Under the pieces are notes generated by a model, which saw only the letters and a program-made list of their open reading frames with translations, had not been told where the DNA came from and ran no database searches. A program made the translations under genes and the position numbers. From JBDHDH01 sp039591615 (lineage in GTDB: Bacteria; Gemmatimonadota; Gemmatimonadetes; Gemmatimonadales; GWC2-71-9), in NCBI GenBank assembly GCA_039591615.1, contig JBDHDH010000008.1, positions 1 through 64,000 on the forward strand: 64,000 nt of DNA. The letters are read 5' to 3'. Shown here piece after piece: positions 34,723 through 43,016 of this stretch; position 1 is the first letter of the stretch, and every line of letters starts with the position of its first letter.

Positions 34723-34977
34723 CTAGTCGAGCTGGCGGAGCACATGGCTCGCCGCCGCCGCCACCCAATCGTCGCCTGCAGGGATATCCTGTAGCCAACG
34801 CGTCAGCACTGTGGCTGAGGCGAAGTCGCCCAATCGCCCCAAGACGTACGCGGCGTAGAAGCCCGCCCACTGCTCGTCCCGCTCGCCGTCCAGGTAGCCG
34901 CTTTCGTAGTCGTGATGCGCAGCACCCGCGGCGGACAGGGTTTCACGAAGGTCTTCGAGGGATGGGGTCGCTCTCAT
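34723..34977 (-). CDS. small soluble protein of unknown function
   Basis: ATG at 34977 gives 84 residues: MRATPSLEDLRETLSAAGAA, then a helix with DERDEQWAGFYAAYVLGRL-like composition and WLQDIPAGDDWVAAAASHVL. It is acidic, helix-rich and has three or four tryptophans. No family is recognised. A longer frame upstream adds 22 residues without support. Confidence 0.6.
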   Translation of the reverse strand: MRATPSLEDLRETLSAAGAAHHDYESGYLDGERDEQWAGFYAAYVLGRLGDFASATVLTRWLQDIPAGDDWVAAAASHVLRQLD

Positions 34978-35103
34978 GGCCTCTCCAACACAATGAGCGC
35001 CGCCTACCGGGTTTGTGGCCTCAAGGTAGGCATCACTGTTCATGGTTGTGCGGTTGCGGACCGCGTTACGAAAGACACGTGGCGGTTGAAAGTCGCCAGC
35101 GCG

Positions 35104-35481
35104 TCAGACGGCACGCCCAGCGTGCCGAAGCTTCAGCAGGGTCGCGTAGATCACGACGTTGGCAAGCAGCACGAACGCCCCGGCAGCAAGCTCCATCAAA
35201 CGAGGATGCGCGCTACCGAAATTGACTGCTGGAAACACGTAGTGCTCAAGAAAGCCAGACTCGTAGCCCTTGTTGCCCGCTGCTCGAAGGAAGAACACCT
35301 CCAAGGGAGTGAGCGGACATGTCCAGTTGGCGAAGCTCACTACAACTCCCCATGCGGCAACCGGAATGTGCAGCCAGATGATCCTGGGCCATCGCAGTGC
35401 CGCTATCCCCCCAAACGGTGCGACAAGGATGAACGCGAGATGGGCGCCGAATACTACATAGGCGAGCAGCTGATAGAACAC
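35104..35481 (-). CDS. DUF2784 domain membrane protein
   Basis: This 125-residue protein shows the DUF2784 pattern: an N-terminal membrane helix with LAYVVFGAHLAFILVAPFGG, then WLHIPVAAWGVVVSFANWTCPLTPLEVFFLRAAGNKGY with the CPLTxLE motif, GFLEHYVFP, and a final membrane helix. Small inner-membrane protein of unknown function found widely in bacteria. Confidence 0.88.
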   Translation of the reverse strand: MFYQLLAYVVFGAHLAFILVAPFGGIAALRWPRIIWLHIPVAAWGVVVSFANWTCPLTPLEVFFLRAAGNKGYESGFLEHYVFPAVNFGSAHPRLMELAAGAFVLLANVVIYATLLKLRHAGRAV

Positions 35482-35628
35482 GTCTATCCAGCCTACCGGA
35501 GTGTTGTGTCATTCCATCCAGATATTCCGTCAATCAGCGGCGCGCGACCTCGCCAGAGAGCGTCCAGCCTGCCGCGCACAGCATAGGGCCAAGGCCAGAC
35601 TGACGCAACCGAGCATCGTCATGCGACC

Positions 35629-35871
35629 TCAGACAGGCGCATTGCCGACCATCCCTCGAAACCACAGGTTCCGCGGTACCTCTTGGCAGTACTCTCGATA
35701 CTGTTCGCCATGGGTGTTCAAGAGATGCTCTTCTTCCGTCAGTATCATCATATGGATCAAGACGAAGTAGAGAATGGCCCACTCTACGGCATACCAGGAA
35801 GGCCACAGCATGGCGAAGCCAACGCCTCGCTTCCGATAGTCTCGACGCACCAAGACTCGAAGAACCACCAC
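35629..35871 (-). pseudogene. isoprenylcysteine carboxyl methyltransferase-like protein, N-terminally truncated
   Basis: The 80 residues contain WPSWYAVEWAILYFVLIHMMILTEEEHLLNTHGEQYREYCQEVPR, where HMMILTEEEHLL and GEQYREYCQEVPR match the C-terminal third of ICMT/PEMT-type membrane methyltransferases. Members are usually 150-200 residues. The frame is open upstream only to a stop close to the previous gene and has no good start before GTG 35871. The N-terminal membrane helices are therefore missing, and it is best treated as a remnant. Confidence 0.6.
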
Positions 35872-35906
35872 GCCATAAGCCAGGAGCAGCGTGTTAGATG
35901 CGGTCG

Positions 35907-36101
35907 TTACCGCTCGCCCGACTGCTTAGCGTGAAAGGCCTGTCCCAGCCATGCAACACCGATCACAATCCACACCACTGCAAAGATGACCCGGCCAACA
36001 GGGTCTGCCCTCATGACGAGACCAAAGGCAGGAATCGCGGCGATTACAAACGAAATGATCGCCATGATCATGTATAACCGTGCCGGAATCCGTTTTGGCA
36101 T
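35907..36101 (-). CDS. small two-helix membrane protein
   Basis: ATG at 36101 has GGAAGGG at good spacing, giving 64 residues, MPKRIPARLYMIMAIISFVI and onward. Two transmembrane helices are visible (about 8-30 and 38-58) with a short basic loop and a charged end. Unknown function. Confidence 0.6.
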   Translation of the reverse strand: MPKRIPARLYMIMAIISFVIAAIPAFGLVMRADPVGRVIFAVVWIVIGVAWLGQAFHAKQSGER

Positions 36102-36215
36102 CTGCGGCCCTTCCATTCTCCCTGGTGCCGCGCCCCAGCCGACTTCGCACATGGCGCTCACGCTGACCGCGCCACGCAGAGCCGCGGGCGCGAAGATCAG
36201 TAGCGCAAGCTCGGA

Positions 36216-37754
36216 CTACACCGATTCTCCCTCACGCCCCCAACCTCCACCACCCGGTGTCTCCACCCGCAATACATCACCAACAGCCATCGTCAGCGCC
36301 GCCCGCGCACCCATCACCTTGCCGTTCAAGGAGTTCTCGCCTGGTTGCCCCTGGCCCCCACCGCGCGCACCGCTCGGCGCGTGCCGACGACGATCGGTGA
36401 GGAGGCTGGCTTCCATCTCCTCCCGCGCTTCGTATTCGCGAATCACGCCCTCACCGCCGCGGAACTGACCGCCACCGCCACTGTTCCGGCGCAACGCATA
36501 TGCGCGCACACGGATTGGATGCTCCATCTCCAACACTTCGATAGGCGTGTTTCGGGTGTTGGACATGCCGACATGAACACCCGAAGGACCCGGGCCCCGT
36601 GCCGAAGCCCCTTGCCCACCACCCAACGTTTCGTAGTAGGTCCACCCCGCGCCACCCAACACCACGTTGTTCATGGTCCCCTGCCCCTGGGCGGCTAGCT
36701 CCGCAGCATCGGCCAGAGCCAGAAACAACACGTCGGTGATACGCTGCGACGTCTCGACGTTCCCGGCGACTACCGCACGCGGCCACGGTGCGTTCACCAA
36801 CGATCCCTCTGGAGCGTGAATATCCACTACCCGATGAAATCCGCCATTCGTCGGTAGGTCCTCGTCCACCAGACACCGCGTGACGAACAGCGCGGCGGAC
36901 CGTGTCACCGAGAGCGGACAGTTGACGTTTCCCCTCACCGCCGAGTCCGTACCAGCGAAATCGCAGAGCAGCCGACCGTCCCTGACCTCCACCCTCACCC
37001 GAATCGTGACGTCGCGATCGTCTACACCGTCGCCCTCGAGCCAATCCTCTGCCGAATACGCACCTGCCCGCACGCGCTCCCGAATGGCCTCCCTCGCCTG
37101 CCGCTCGGCGTAGTCGAGGAGATCGCGCACTGCGCCCTCCACATTCTCACGGCCGTAGCGCGCAACGAGCTCGCGGTACCGATCGGCGCCGCGCTCGCAG
37201 GCGGCGCGCTGCGCGGCGAGATCGCCACGACGGATATCCGGCGTCCGAACGTTGGCCAAGATGAGCCGCTCGAGATCACCGTGGATGCGCCCCCCACTGG
37301 ACCACCGGACCGGAGGAATCACCAGTCCTTCCTGAAACACCTCCGTCGAATGCGGCGGCATGCTGCCCGGACGGGACCCACCAACGTCCGAATGATGCGC
37401 CCGGACCACCGTGTAACCCACGACACGTCCTTCCAGGGCGATGGCATGCACCAGCGTGATGTCGGGAAGATGGGTGCCACCCGTGTACGGATCGTTGATG
37501 ATGAACGTGTCACCCGGCCGGGGATCCTGCGCGCGAACCGCGGCCACCGCCTCCGGCATCGCACCGAGGTGCACCGGAATGTGTGCGGCCTGCGCCACCA
37601 TTTCACCGTCGGCCGTGAAGAGCGCCGCTGATGAGTCGCGGCGCTCCCGTACGTTCGGTGAGAGAGCACTCGACACCAACACCGCCCCCATCTCTTCGGC
37701 AATCCCGGCAAAGGCGTGGGCCATGATCTGAAGGCCGATGGCATCCAGGGTCAT
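36216..37754 (-). CDS. hyuB: hydantoinase B/oxoprolinase family protein
   Basis: ATG at 37754 overlaps the hyuA stop by ATGA and gives 512 residues. Diagnostic stretches are SPNVRERRDSSAALFTADGEMVAQAAHIPVHLGAMP, FIINDPYTGGTHLPDITLV, VRAHHSDVGGSRPGSMP, NVETSQRITDVL and YETLGGGQGA. The HyuB subunit works with HyuA to hydrolyse hydantoins or 5-oxoproline in an ATP-dependent way. The substrate here is not defined by sequence. The C-terminal part is glycine-rich, as usual in the family. Confidence 0.94.
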   Translation of the reverse strand: MTLDAIGLQIMAHAFAGIAEEMGAVLVSSALSPNVRERRDSSAALFTADGEMVAQAAHIPVHLGAMPEAVAAVRAQDPRPGDTFIINDPYTGGTHLPDITLVHAIALEGRVVGYTVVRAHHSDVGGSRPGSMPPHSTEVFQEGLVIPPVRWSSGGRIHGDLERLILANVRTPDIRRGDLAAQRAACERGADRYRELVARYGRENVEGAVRDLLDYAERQAREAIRERVRAGAYSAEDWLEGDGVDDRDVTIRVRVEVRDGRLLCDFAGTDSAVRGNVNCPLSVTRSAALFVTRCLVDEDLPTNGGFHRVVDIHAPEGSLVNAPWPRAVVAGNVETSQRITDVLFLALADAAELAAQGQGTMNNVVLGGAGWTYYETLGGGQGASARGPGPSGVHVGMSNTRNTPIEVLEMEHPIRVRAYALRRNSGGGGQFRGGEGVIREYEAREEMEASLLTDRRRHAPSGARGGGQGQPGENSLNGKVMGARAALTMAVGDVLRVETPGGGGWGREGESV

Positions 37755-39682
37755 GCCCGCTCCAAGATGACGGTCCCGCTTTCGTGTACCGTTCCATTCC
37801 ACCCCGGCTCGATGCGCGCCGTCGCATCGACGCCATCCAGCATGATCGGACCTCGCAGCTGCGTGCCCGTCGGGAGACCCCGAAGCGGGGCACGATGAGC
37901 AATCGGCTCGGAAGGCGCTTCGCTCAGAGAACTGGTCGCGAGACGCACCGCGTCGGCCGCTCGCTGAGCAACGAGCCGCACGTTCACGACGTCTACGGGC
38001 CGATCCCGATCGGCATGGCCGTACCGTTCGCCGTGCAGCGCGTGGAACGCCACAGCGATCTGCTCCCCACCTCCCGAAGCAGGTACCGTCAGCTCGTACC
38101 CCTGACCGGGATAGCGGCAGTCGGCCAGCCGCACGAGCTCGGCACCCGGAAGGTCTCGTCGAGCGTTCGCCTCGAGATCGGCAAACGCCGAATCGACGCT
38201 TCGAGCGTCCAGCTCAGTGGCCGACCGATGCAGTGAGTCCACGAACTCGAGTTTCTCCGGCGCTGAAGCCAGCCCCAACGCCGACAGCACACCGGGATGC
38301 GGCGGGATGAGAGCCCGATGCATTCCCAGACTCTCCGCCATGCGGCAGGCGAACAGCGGACCCGCACCGCCGAACGCAACGAGTGTCATGTTGCGCGGAT
38401 CGATCCCACGCTCGACGCTCACTCGGCGAAGCGCACGCACCATCGCCGCGTTGGCGATATCGATCATGCCTTCGGCACATCGTTCGACGCTCAATCCGGC
38501 AGCGCGGGCCACTGCCGCCAGCGCCCGCTCCGCCAGTCCACGATGCAGGGGCAGATCGTCCGCGAGCGGATGCTCGACGTCCAGCCAGCCGAGGACGAGC
38601 GCCGCATCGGTTACGGTGGGTTCCTCACCGCCCTGGCTGTAGCATGCGGGCCCCGGCACCGCACCGGCGCTCCGCGGTCCCACCCGCAAGGCCCCACCGC
38701 GATCCAACCAGCCAACACTGCCACCGCCGGCGCCCACGGTCTCGATGAGAATGTGGGGCAGCGCGAGGGGAATGCCCCCGATGGCTCCGCCGGGTTCCGT
38801 GAGCGGTGACCCATCGAGAATGACGCTCGCATCAGCGCTCGTCCCACCCATGTCGAGAGTGAGGAGATTTGCGTCCCCCACCGCGGCGCCGACGAGACGC
38901 GCACCTTCGACCCCACCCGCCGGGCCCGACAGGGCCAGGGACGCCGCCCGAGCGCAGGCTTGCTCGACGCGCATCGTCCCCCCGTTGGAAGCCATGATGC
39001 GAAAACGGTCGAACCCCCGAACGCCGGCCTCTCGACCCATCAGACTGAGGTACGCGCCGACAGCGGGACGAAGGTACGCCTCCGCCACCGTCGTGCTGGC
39101 ACGCTCGTACTCGCGGAACACGGGAAGCACTTCGTGGCTGCACGCAACGGGAACGGTGGACAGCTTGGAACGCAGAGCCTCTGCGAGACCGCGCTCATGC
39201 GTCGGGTCTCGAAAAGCAAAGAGCAGGCAGATCGCAATGGCATCCGGCGAGCGGCGGGCGACCTCCTGCACCACGCGCACGATCTCTTCGCCGGCCAGCG
39301 GATCGATGACCCCTTCAACGCCGACCCGTTCGCGCGCGCCGATGACATCACCGTGGTCCACCACCGGTGGGGGGTGATCCCGACTCAGCTCGTACAGCGC
39401 CGCCCGATCCTGCCGCCTGAGCCAGAGGAGGTCCTCGAATCCGGCCGTCGTGACCAGCACAACACGCCCACCCGTGCGCTCCAACAGGACATTCGTGGCC
39501 ACGGTCGTGCCGTGGATCAGCGCATCGGCCGCTCCCTCCGTCCCCCCCAATTGACCCAAGGACTTCCACAGCGTCGGTGGCACGCCTCCAGGCACCGACC
39601 GGAGCTTGCTCACCGAGATCCCGTCCGTGCTGACCGCGACGACGTCCGTGAAGGTGCCACCGACATCGACGCCGAAGCGCAT
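37751..39682 (-). CDS. hyuA: hydantoinase/oxoprolinase family protein, HyuA subunit
   Basis: ATG at 39682 gives 643 residues starting MRFGVDVGGTFTDVVAVSTD, the acetate/sugar kinase-like phosphate loop of the family. Further support comes from HGTTVATNVLLERTGGRVVLVTTAGFEDLLWLRRQDR, NLLTLDMGGTSADASVI and TLVAFGGAGPLFACRMAESLG. It pairs with HyuB downstream. The upstream in-frame ATG would prepend 47 unrelated residues that fall in the lnt 3' end and gap, so it was not used. Confidence 0.94.
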   Translation of the reverse strand: MRFGVDVGGTFTDVVAVSTDGISVSKLRSVPGGVPPTLWKSLGQLGGTEGAADALIHGTTVATNVLLERTGGRVVLVTTAGFEDLLWLRRQDRAALYELSRDHPPPVVDHGDVIGARERVGVEGVIDPLAGEEIVRVVQEVARRSPDAIAICLLFAFRDPTHERGLAEALRSKLSTVPVACSHEVLPVFREYERASTTVAEAYLRPAVGAYLSLMGREAGVRGFDRFRIMASNGGTMRVEQACARAASLALSGPAGGVEGARLVGAAVGDANLLTLDMGGTSADASVILDGSPLTEPGGAIGGIPLALPHILIETVGAGGGSVGWLDRGGALRVGPRSAGAVPGPACYSQGGEEPTVTDAALVLGWLDVEHPLADDLPLHRGLAERALAAVARAAGLSVERCAEGMIDIANAAMVRALRRVSVERGIDPRNMTLVAFGGAGPLFACRMAESLGMHRALIPPHPGVLSALGLASAPEKLEFVDSLHRSATELDARSVDSAFADLEANARRDLPGAELVRLADCRYPGQGYELTVPASGGGEQIAVAFHALHGERYGHADRDRPVDVVNVRLVAQRAADAVRLATSSLSEAPSEPIAHRAPLRGLPTGTQLRGPIMLDGVDATARIEPGWNGTVHESGTVILERA

Positions 39683-39759
39683 TAGGTGCCGTCCCTCCCC
39701 ACCACCCCGAGCTGGGAGAAGCGGAATCGCCGTGTCGCTCGTAGCATGCTCGAAGACCC

Positions 39760-41292
39760 CTAACTCACGGGACGTCGGTACGCCCAAACACCCATGGTGA
39801 AGGCGCTCATCAGCACCACCCACCCGACCCAGTCACCCAAACGGGTGTAGAGCGTCTCCACGTCCGTGGTCACGAGATCCCCCACCACATAGGTGCGCTC
39901 ACCGAGCCGAGTTTCCTGGTACGTGCGTCCGAGGGGATCCACGAATTCGGAGATACCTGTGTTGGCCGCTCGGGCGATTCCCACGCGATTCTCGATTGCG
40001 CGCATCACCAAATGTGCCGCGTGCTGGGAAGGGGCGCTGGTCCTCCCGAACCACGCATCGTTGGTGATGTTCACCACGAAATCGGCACCACGTTGCCGGT
40101 AATCGCGACTCAAGTCCTCGAAAGCCGACTCGTAACAAATGAGGACGCCGAACGTTCCAATGCCCACGCGGTAAACCGGGCCGGGCTCACCCATGCCGAA
40201 CCCCCCGAACCACCGCAGGTTGAACCATCGGGGATTCAGGAACGGCACGCGCTCCACGATGGGCACGAGATAGCGTTTGTGATACACGGGCTGGGCGTCG
40301 CGACGACCGAGGGAGTCGAACAGAAACGCCGAGTTGAAGTATTCGTATTCCTGCTCGGACTCGAAGACGACGTCATGTCCTCCAACCAGCAGTGGCGTAC
40401 CCGTGTTCGTGGCCTGCTCCCCAATCAAGCGGTCCCAGGATGGACGCCGAAAGAAGTAATCAGGCACCGCTGCCTCCGGCCAGATCACCAGGTCCGGTCG
40501 GCGCTCCTCGATGGCTTCTCTCGAAAGCGACGCCAGGGAGCGCACGATGGAGTCTTGGACGGCAGCCTCCCACTTTTCCTCGTAGCCGATATTTGGCTGG
40601 ATGAGCGCCACCTCACCCACGTTTCGAAAGCGAATCGAACGTTCCCGGAACACACCGTAGACGTACGCCAAGAGCAGGCCCAGAACCACACTGCCGGTCA
40701 GCACGACAACCTGTCTCCGTCGTGCGCGGCGGTGCCACGCCAGCGCCAGGGCCATGTTCGATACGGCGAGGAGCAGCGTCACCCCGCGAGCTCCCACGAT
40801 GTCCGCGATCTGGACTAGCGTGGGGAATGCCGTCAGCGAAGTCCCAAGCCCCAACCATGGAAAGCGGAGATCGCCGAGGTGTCCAATGATCCACTCCAGC
40901 GTCGTCCACAACACCGGAAACACCACCACGAGCGACAGGCTGGTCCGATGGTGCATCCATCCGCTGAGGCCAAACAGCAATGCCGTGAACAAGGCCAGGA
41001 CGACGATCGTCGCCGCATACCCGAAGGCGGAAAGCCAGGTGAAATGCCACAGAGCGATGACCATCCAGTACAACACGAGGCCGTTGGTCAGCAGGCCGAA
41101 CCAGAAACCCTGCACGAACCGCCGCCTCAGCGGCATCGAGTCCTCACCACTGCGGATGAGGAGCAAACCGGCCGGTATGAGGCAGACGAACGAGGGAATG
41201 AGGAGGTGGAATGGAGGGTAGGCGGCGAAGAACAGGAGCGCGCCCGCTACGACGAGCCACCAATCCCGCCGCGGTAGGGCGAGTGCTCTCAC
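39760..41292 (-). CDS. lnt: apolipoprotein N-acyltransferase
   Basis: The 510-residue inner-membrane enzyme has about seven N-terminal hydrophobic segments. A nitrilase domain follows, with WPEAAVPDYF (Glu), VYHKRYLVPIVERVPF (Lys) and FGVLICYESAFEDL (Cys) as the catalytic triad, and a final membrane helix. It adds the third acyl chain to lipoproteins, which agrees with the LolA and lipobox genes around. The start overlaps the Gfo/Idh gene upstream by four bases. Confidence 0.95.
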   Translation of the reverse strand: MRALALPRRDWWLVVAGALLFFAAYPPFHLLIPSFVCLIPAGLLLIRSGEDSMPLRRRFVQGFWFGLLTNGLVLYWMVIALWHFTWLSAFGYAATIVVLALFTALLFGLSGWMHHRTSLSLVVVFPVLWTTLEWIIGHLGDLRFPWLGLGTSLTAFPTLVQIADIVGARGVTLLLAVSNMALALAWHRRARRRQVVVLTGSVVLGLLLAYVYGVFRERSIRFRNVGEVALIQPNIGYEEKWEAAVQDSIVRSLASLSREAIEERRPDLVIWPEAAVPDYFFRRPSWDRLIGEQATNTGTPLLVGGHDVVFESEQEYEYFNSAFLFDSLGRRDAQPVYHKRYLVPIVERVPFLNPRWFNLRWFGGFGMGEPGPVYRVGIGTFGVLICYESAFEDLSRDYRQRGADFVVNITNDAWFGRTSAPSQHAAHLVMRAIENRVGIARAANTGISEFVDPLGRTYQETRLGERTYVVGDLVTTDVETLYTRLGDWVGWVVLMSAFTMGVWAYRRPVS

Positions 41293-42299
41293 AGCTCGAC
41301 GGAGCGGCCTTCGCTCGCCGATCGGGCGATCGCTTCCATCGTACGATGGAGGACGATCTGATCATCGAGACCCGGGGGTTCCTCTTCGCCCCGGACCATC
41401 GCGAGGAAGTGCGTCCACTCGGCCCGGTACGAATGGCTCAAGGCATCTTCCCACCTGTGCGTCTCCTGGGGCGTCACGTTCATTGGTGTTCCGTGGATCT
41501 CCTTGAACACCTTCAAGGGCCCGATCGCCCCGGAACCATCGGCGCCCATGACCTCGAACCAGAAGCGCTCCGACTGACCGAGGTGCCGCCACGAGACGTC
41601 CACGAGGACCGACAGCCCCGCCTCGCATTGGATCAAGGCGCTCGCGGTGTCTTCCACCACCGCGTCCTCACGGGGCTTGGCAAACCACCCTGTTACCGTC
41701 TTCGGCTGCGGCCGGCCGGCCACCCACAGCGCCAGATCCACCAGCGGCAGCCCCAGATCCATCATCGCGCCACCACCCGACTGGGCCGGGCGTTCCCGCC
41801 ATCCCCCCAGCTGGCTACTGGGACGCCAGATGTGCCAGCCCGTTCTGATGACCCGCAGCCCGCCCAACTCCCCGCTGTGTAGGAACTCCAGTAGCGCCTG
41901 CACATCGCTCCGAAAGCGATAGTTCATCCCCACCGCCACGACCCGGTCAGCACGCTGTTGCGCCTCGATCACCTCGCGGACGCCGCTCGAGGCGAGCGCG
42001 AGAGGACGCTCACAGAAGACGTGGACACCGGCGGACAGCGCCGTGAGGGCGTGGACCTTGTGGAGATGATTCGGCGTGCAGATGGCGACCGCATCGGGCC
42101 GCGCGTAGGTCAGGAGATCCTCGATGTCGTCATACACATCCGGGATCCCGAACCGCTTGGCCAGGGCACGGGCTTTGGAGACATCGATGTCCGACAGCGC
42201 CGCGAGCTCGATTCCCTCGAGGCGCTTCAACACACCGAAGTGGGCGACCTGGGCGATCGCCCCAGCACCAATCACCGCAACCCTCAACGATTCAGTCAT
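41289..42299 (-). CDS. Gfo/Idh/MocA family oxidoreductase
   Basis: ATG at 42299 gives 336 residues starting MTESLRVAVIGAGAIAQVAHF, the Rossmann turn. DAVAICTPNHLHKVHALTALSAGVHVFCERPLAL carries the family motif (usually EKP, here ERP). The catalytic-side helix GGGAMMDLGLPLVDLALWVAG contains the region that normally holds the conserved histidine; here the GGG..D.G..L.D pattern keeps the aspartate. Substrate is unknown. It overlaps lnt and the beta-barrel gene by four bases each. Confidence 0.9.
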   Translation of the reverse strand: MTESLRVAVIGAGAIAQVAHFGVLKRLEGIELAALSDIDVSKARALAKRFGIPDVYDDIEDLLTYARPDAVAICTPNHLHKVHALTALSAGVHVFCERPLALASSGVREVIEAQQRADRVVAVGMNYRFRSDVQALLEFLHSGELGGLRVIRTGWHIWRPSSQLGGWRERPAQSGGGAMMDLGLPLVDLALWVAGRPQPKTVTGWFAKPREDAVVEDTASALIQCEAGLSVLVDVSWRHLGQSERFWFEVMGADGSGAIGPLKVFKEIHGTPMNVTPQETHRWEDALSHSYRAEWTHFLAMVRGEEEPPGLDDQIVLHRTMEAIARSASEGRSVEL

Positions 42300-43006
42300 C
42301 GCGTCGGCGAGGGGGTGAAGCGGAACATCAAACCGCCCCGACCGGCCAGAGTGCGTAACTCGGTGGAGAAACCGGCGCGAAAATCGAATGTGACGTACAC
42401 TGGATGAGCGATGGCGATATGGGTTCCAGCTGAAAAATTGGCGGCGGCCGCCACCGTATCCAGCGCGTCCTCCACAAAGGTCCCTTCGATGGTGGCCCCG
42501 CTGCCATTCCGATAGTGCACGCCCAATCCCACGCCCAGGTAGGGCACGACGCGGTTGGTGTACGGAAAGACGTACTGGAGATCGATGCTCGCCTCGAGGT
42601 CGGCCCACGAAATCGTGCCGACATCGACGGTGAAATCGCCAGTCGGATCCGTGACGATCGCCCCAACCTTGGTCTCGAACTCCGCGATGTTCTGATCGTC
42701 GAAGTCGCCCTCGAAATACGAGGCACCGAACAGGAGCCGGAGGTTGGGAGCAATGAATCCGTAGTCGATACGAATCGCACCGGTCGGCTCATCTGTGAGC
42801 CGATTCGAACCGATGACCCCGAACTCGATGCCAATCCCCGACAGGCGCAAGCCCTCGTAGCTGAACTGCTCGAGGATCTCCTGGGCGGGAAGCGCCGGCG
42901 GCGCGAATAGGAGACCAACGAACATCCCAAGTTTGCGCCACGAGGTGCGAATGCCGGGAGAACAGCCCCAGAAGACGCACGGCCAATCCCGCCAATTAAC
43001 ACTCAC
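42296..43006 (-). CDS. outer-membrane beta-barrel protein
   Basis: GTG at 43006 with AGGGAG upstream gives 236 residues. A cleavable signal (FVGLLFAPPALPAQ) comes after a long cysteine- and tryptophan-containing n-region. The mature part is made of alternating amphipathic strands (GFIAPNLRLLFGASYFEGDF, VPYLGVGLGVHYRNGSG, FSAGTHIAIAHPVYVTFDFRAG) ending in LMFRF, as in 8-strand outer-membrane barrels. No enzyme site. Partner unknown. Confidence 0.75.
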   Translation of the reverse strand: MSVNWRDWPCVFWGCSPGIRTSWRKLGMFVGLLFAPPALPAQEILEQFSYEGLRLSGIGIEFGVIGSNRLTDEPTGAIRIDYGFIAPNLRLLFGASYFEGDFDDQNIAEFETKVGAIVTDPTGDFTVDVGTISWADLEASIDLQYVFPYTNRVVPYLGVGLGVHYRNGSGATIEGTFVEDALDTVAAAANFSAGTHIAIAHPVYVTFDFRAGFSTELRTLAGRGGLMFRFTPSPTR

Positions 43007-43016
43007 CTTGTTCTCC

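Noticed and set aside
35870..35930. GTTAGATGC near 35891 looked like the right end of an integron attC site, and the surrounding small same-strand genes looked like cassettes.
   Set aside because: The other intergenic gaps lack matching RYYYAAC/GTTRRRY pairs and are often only tens of bases long, and no integrase gene is present. The motif also falls inside the ICMT-like coding segment.
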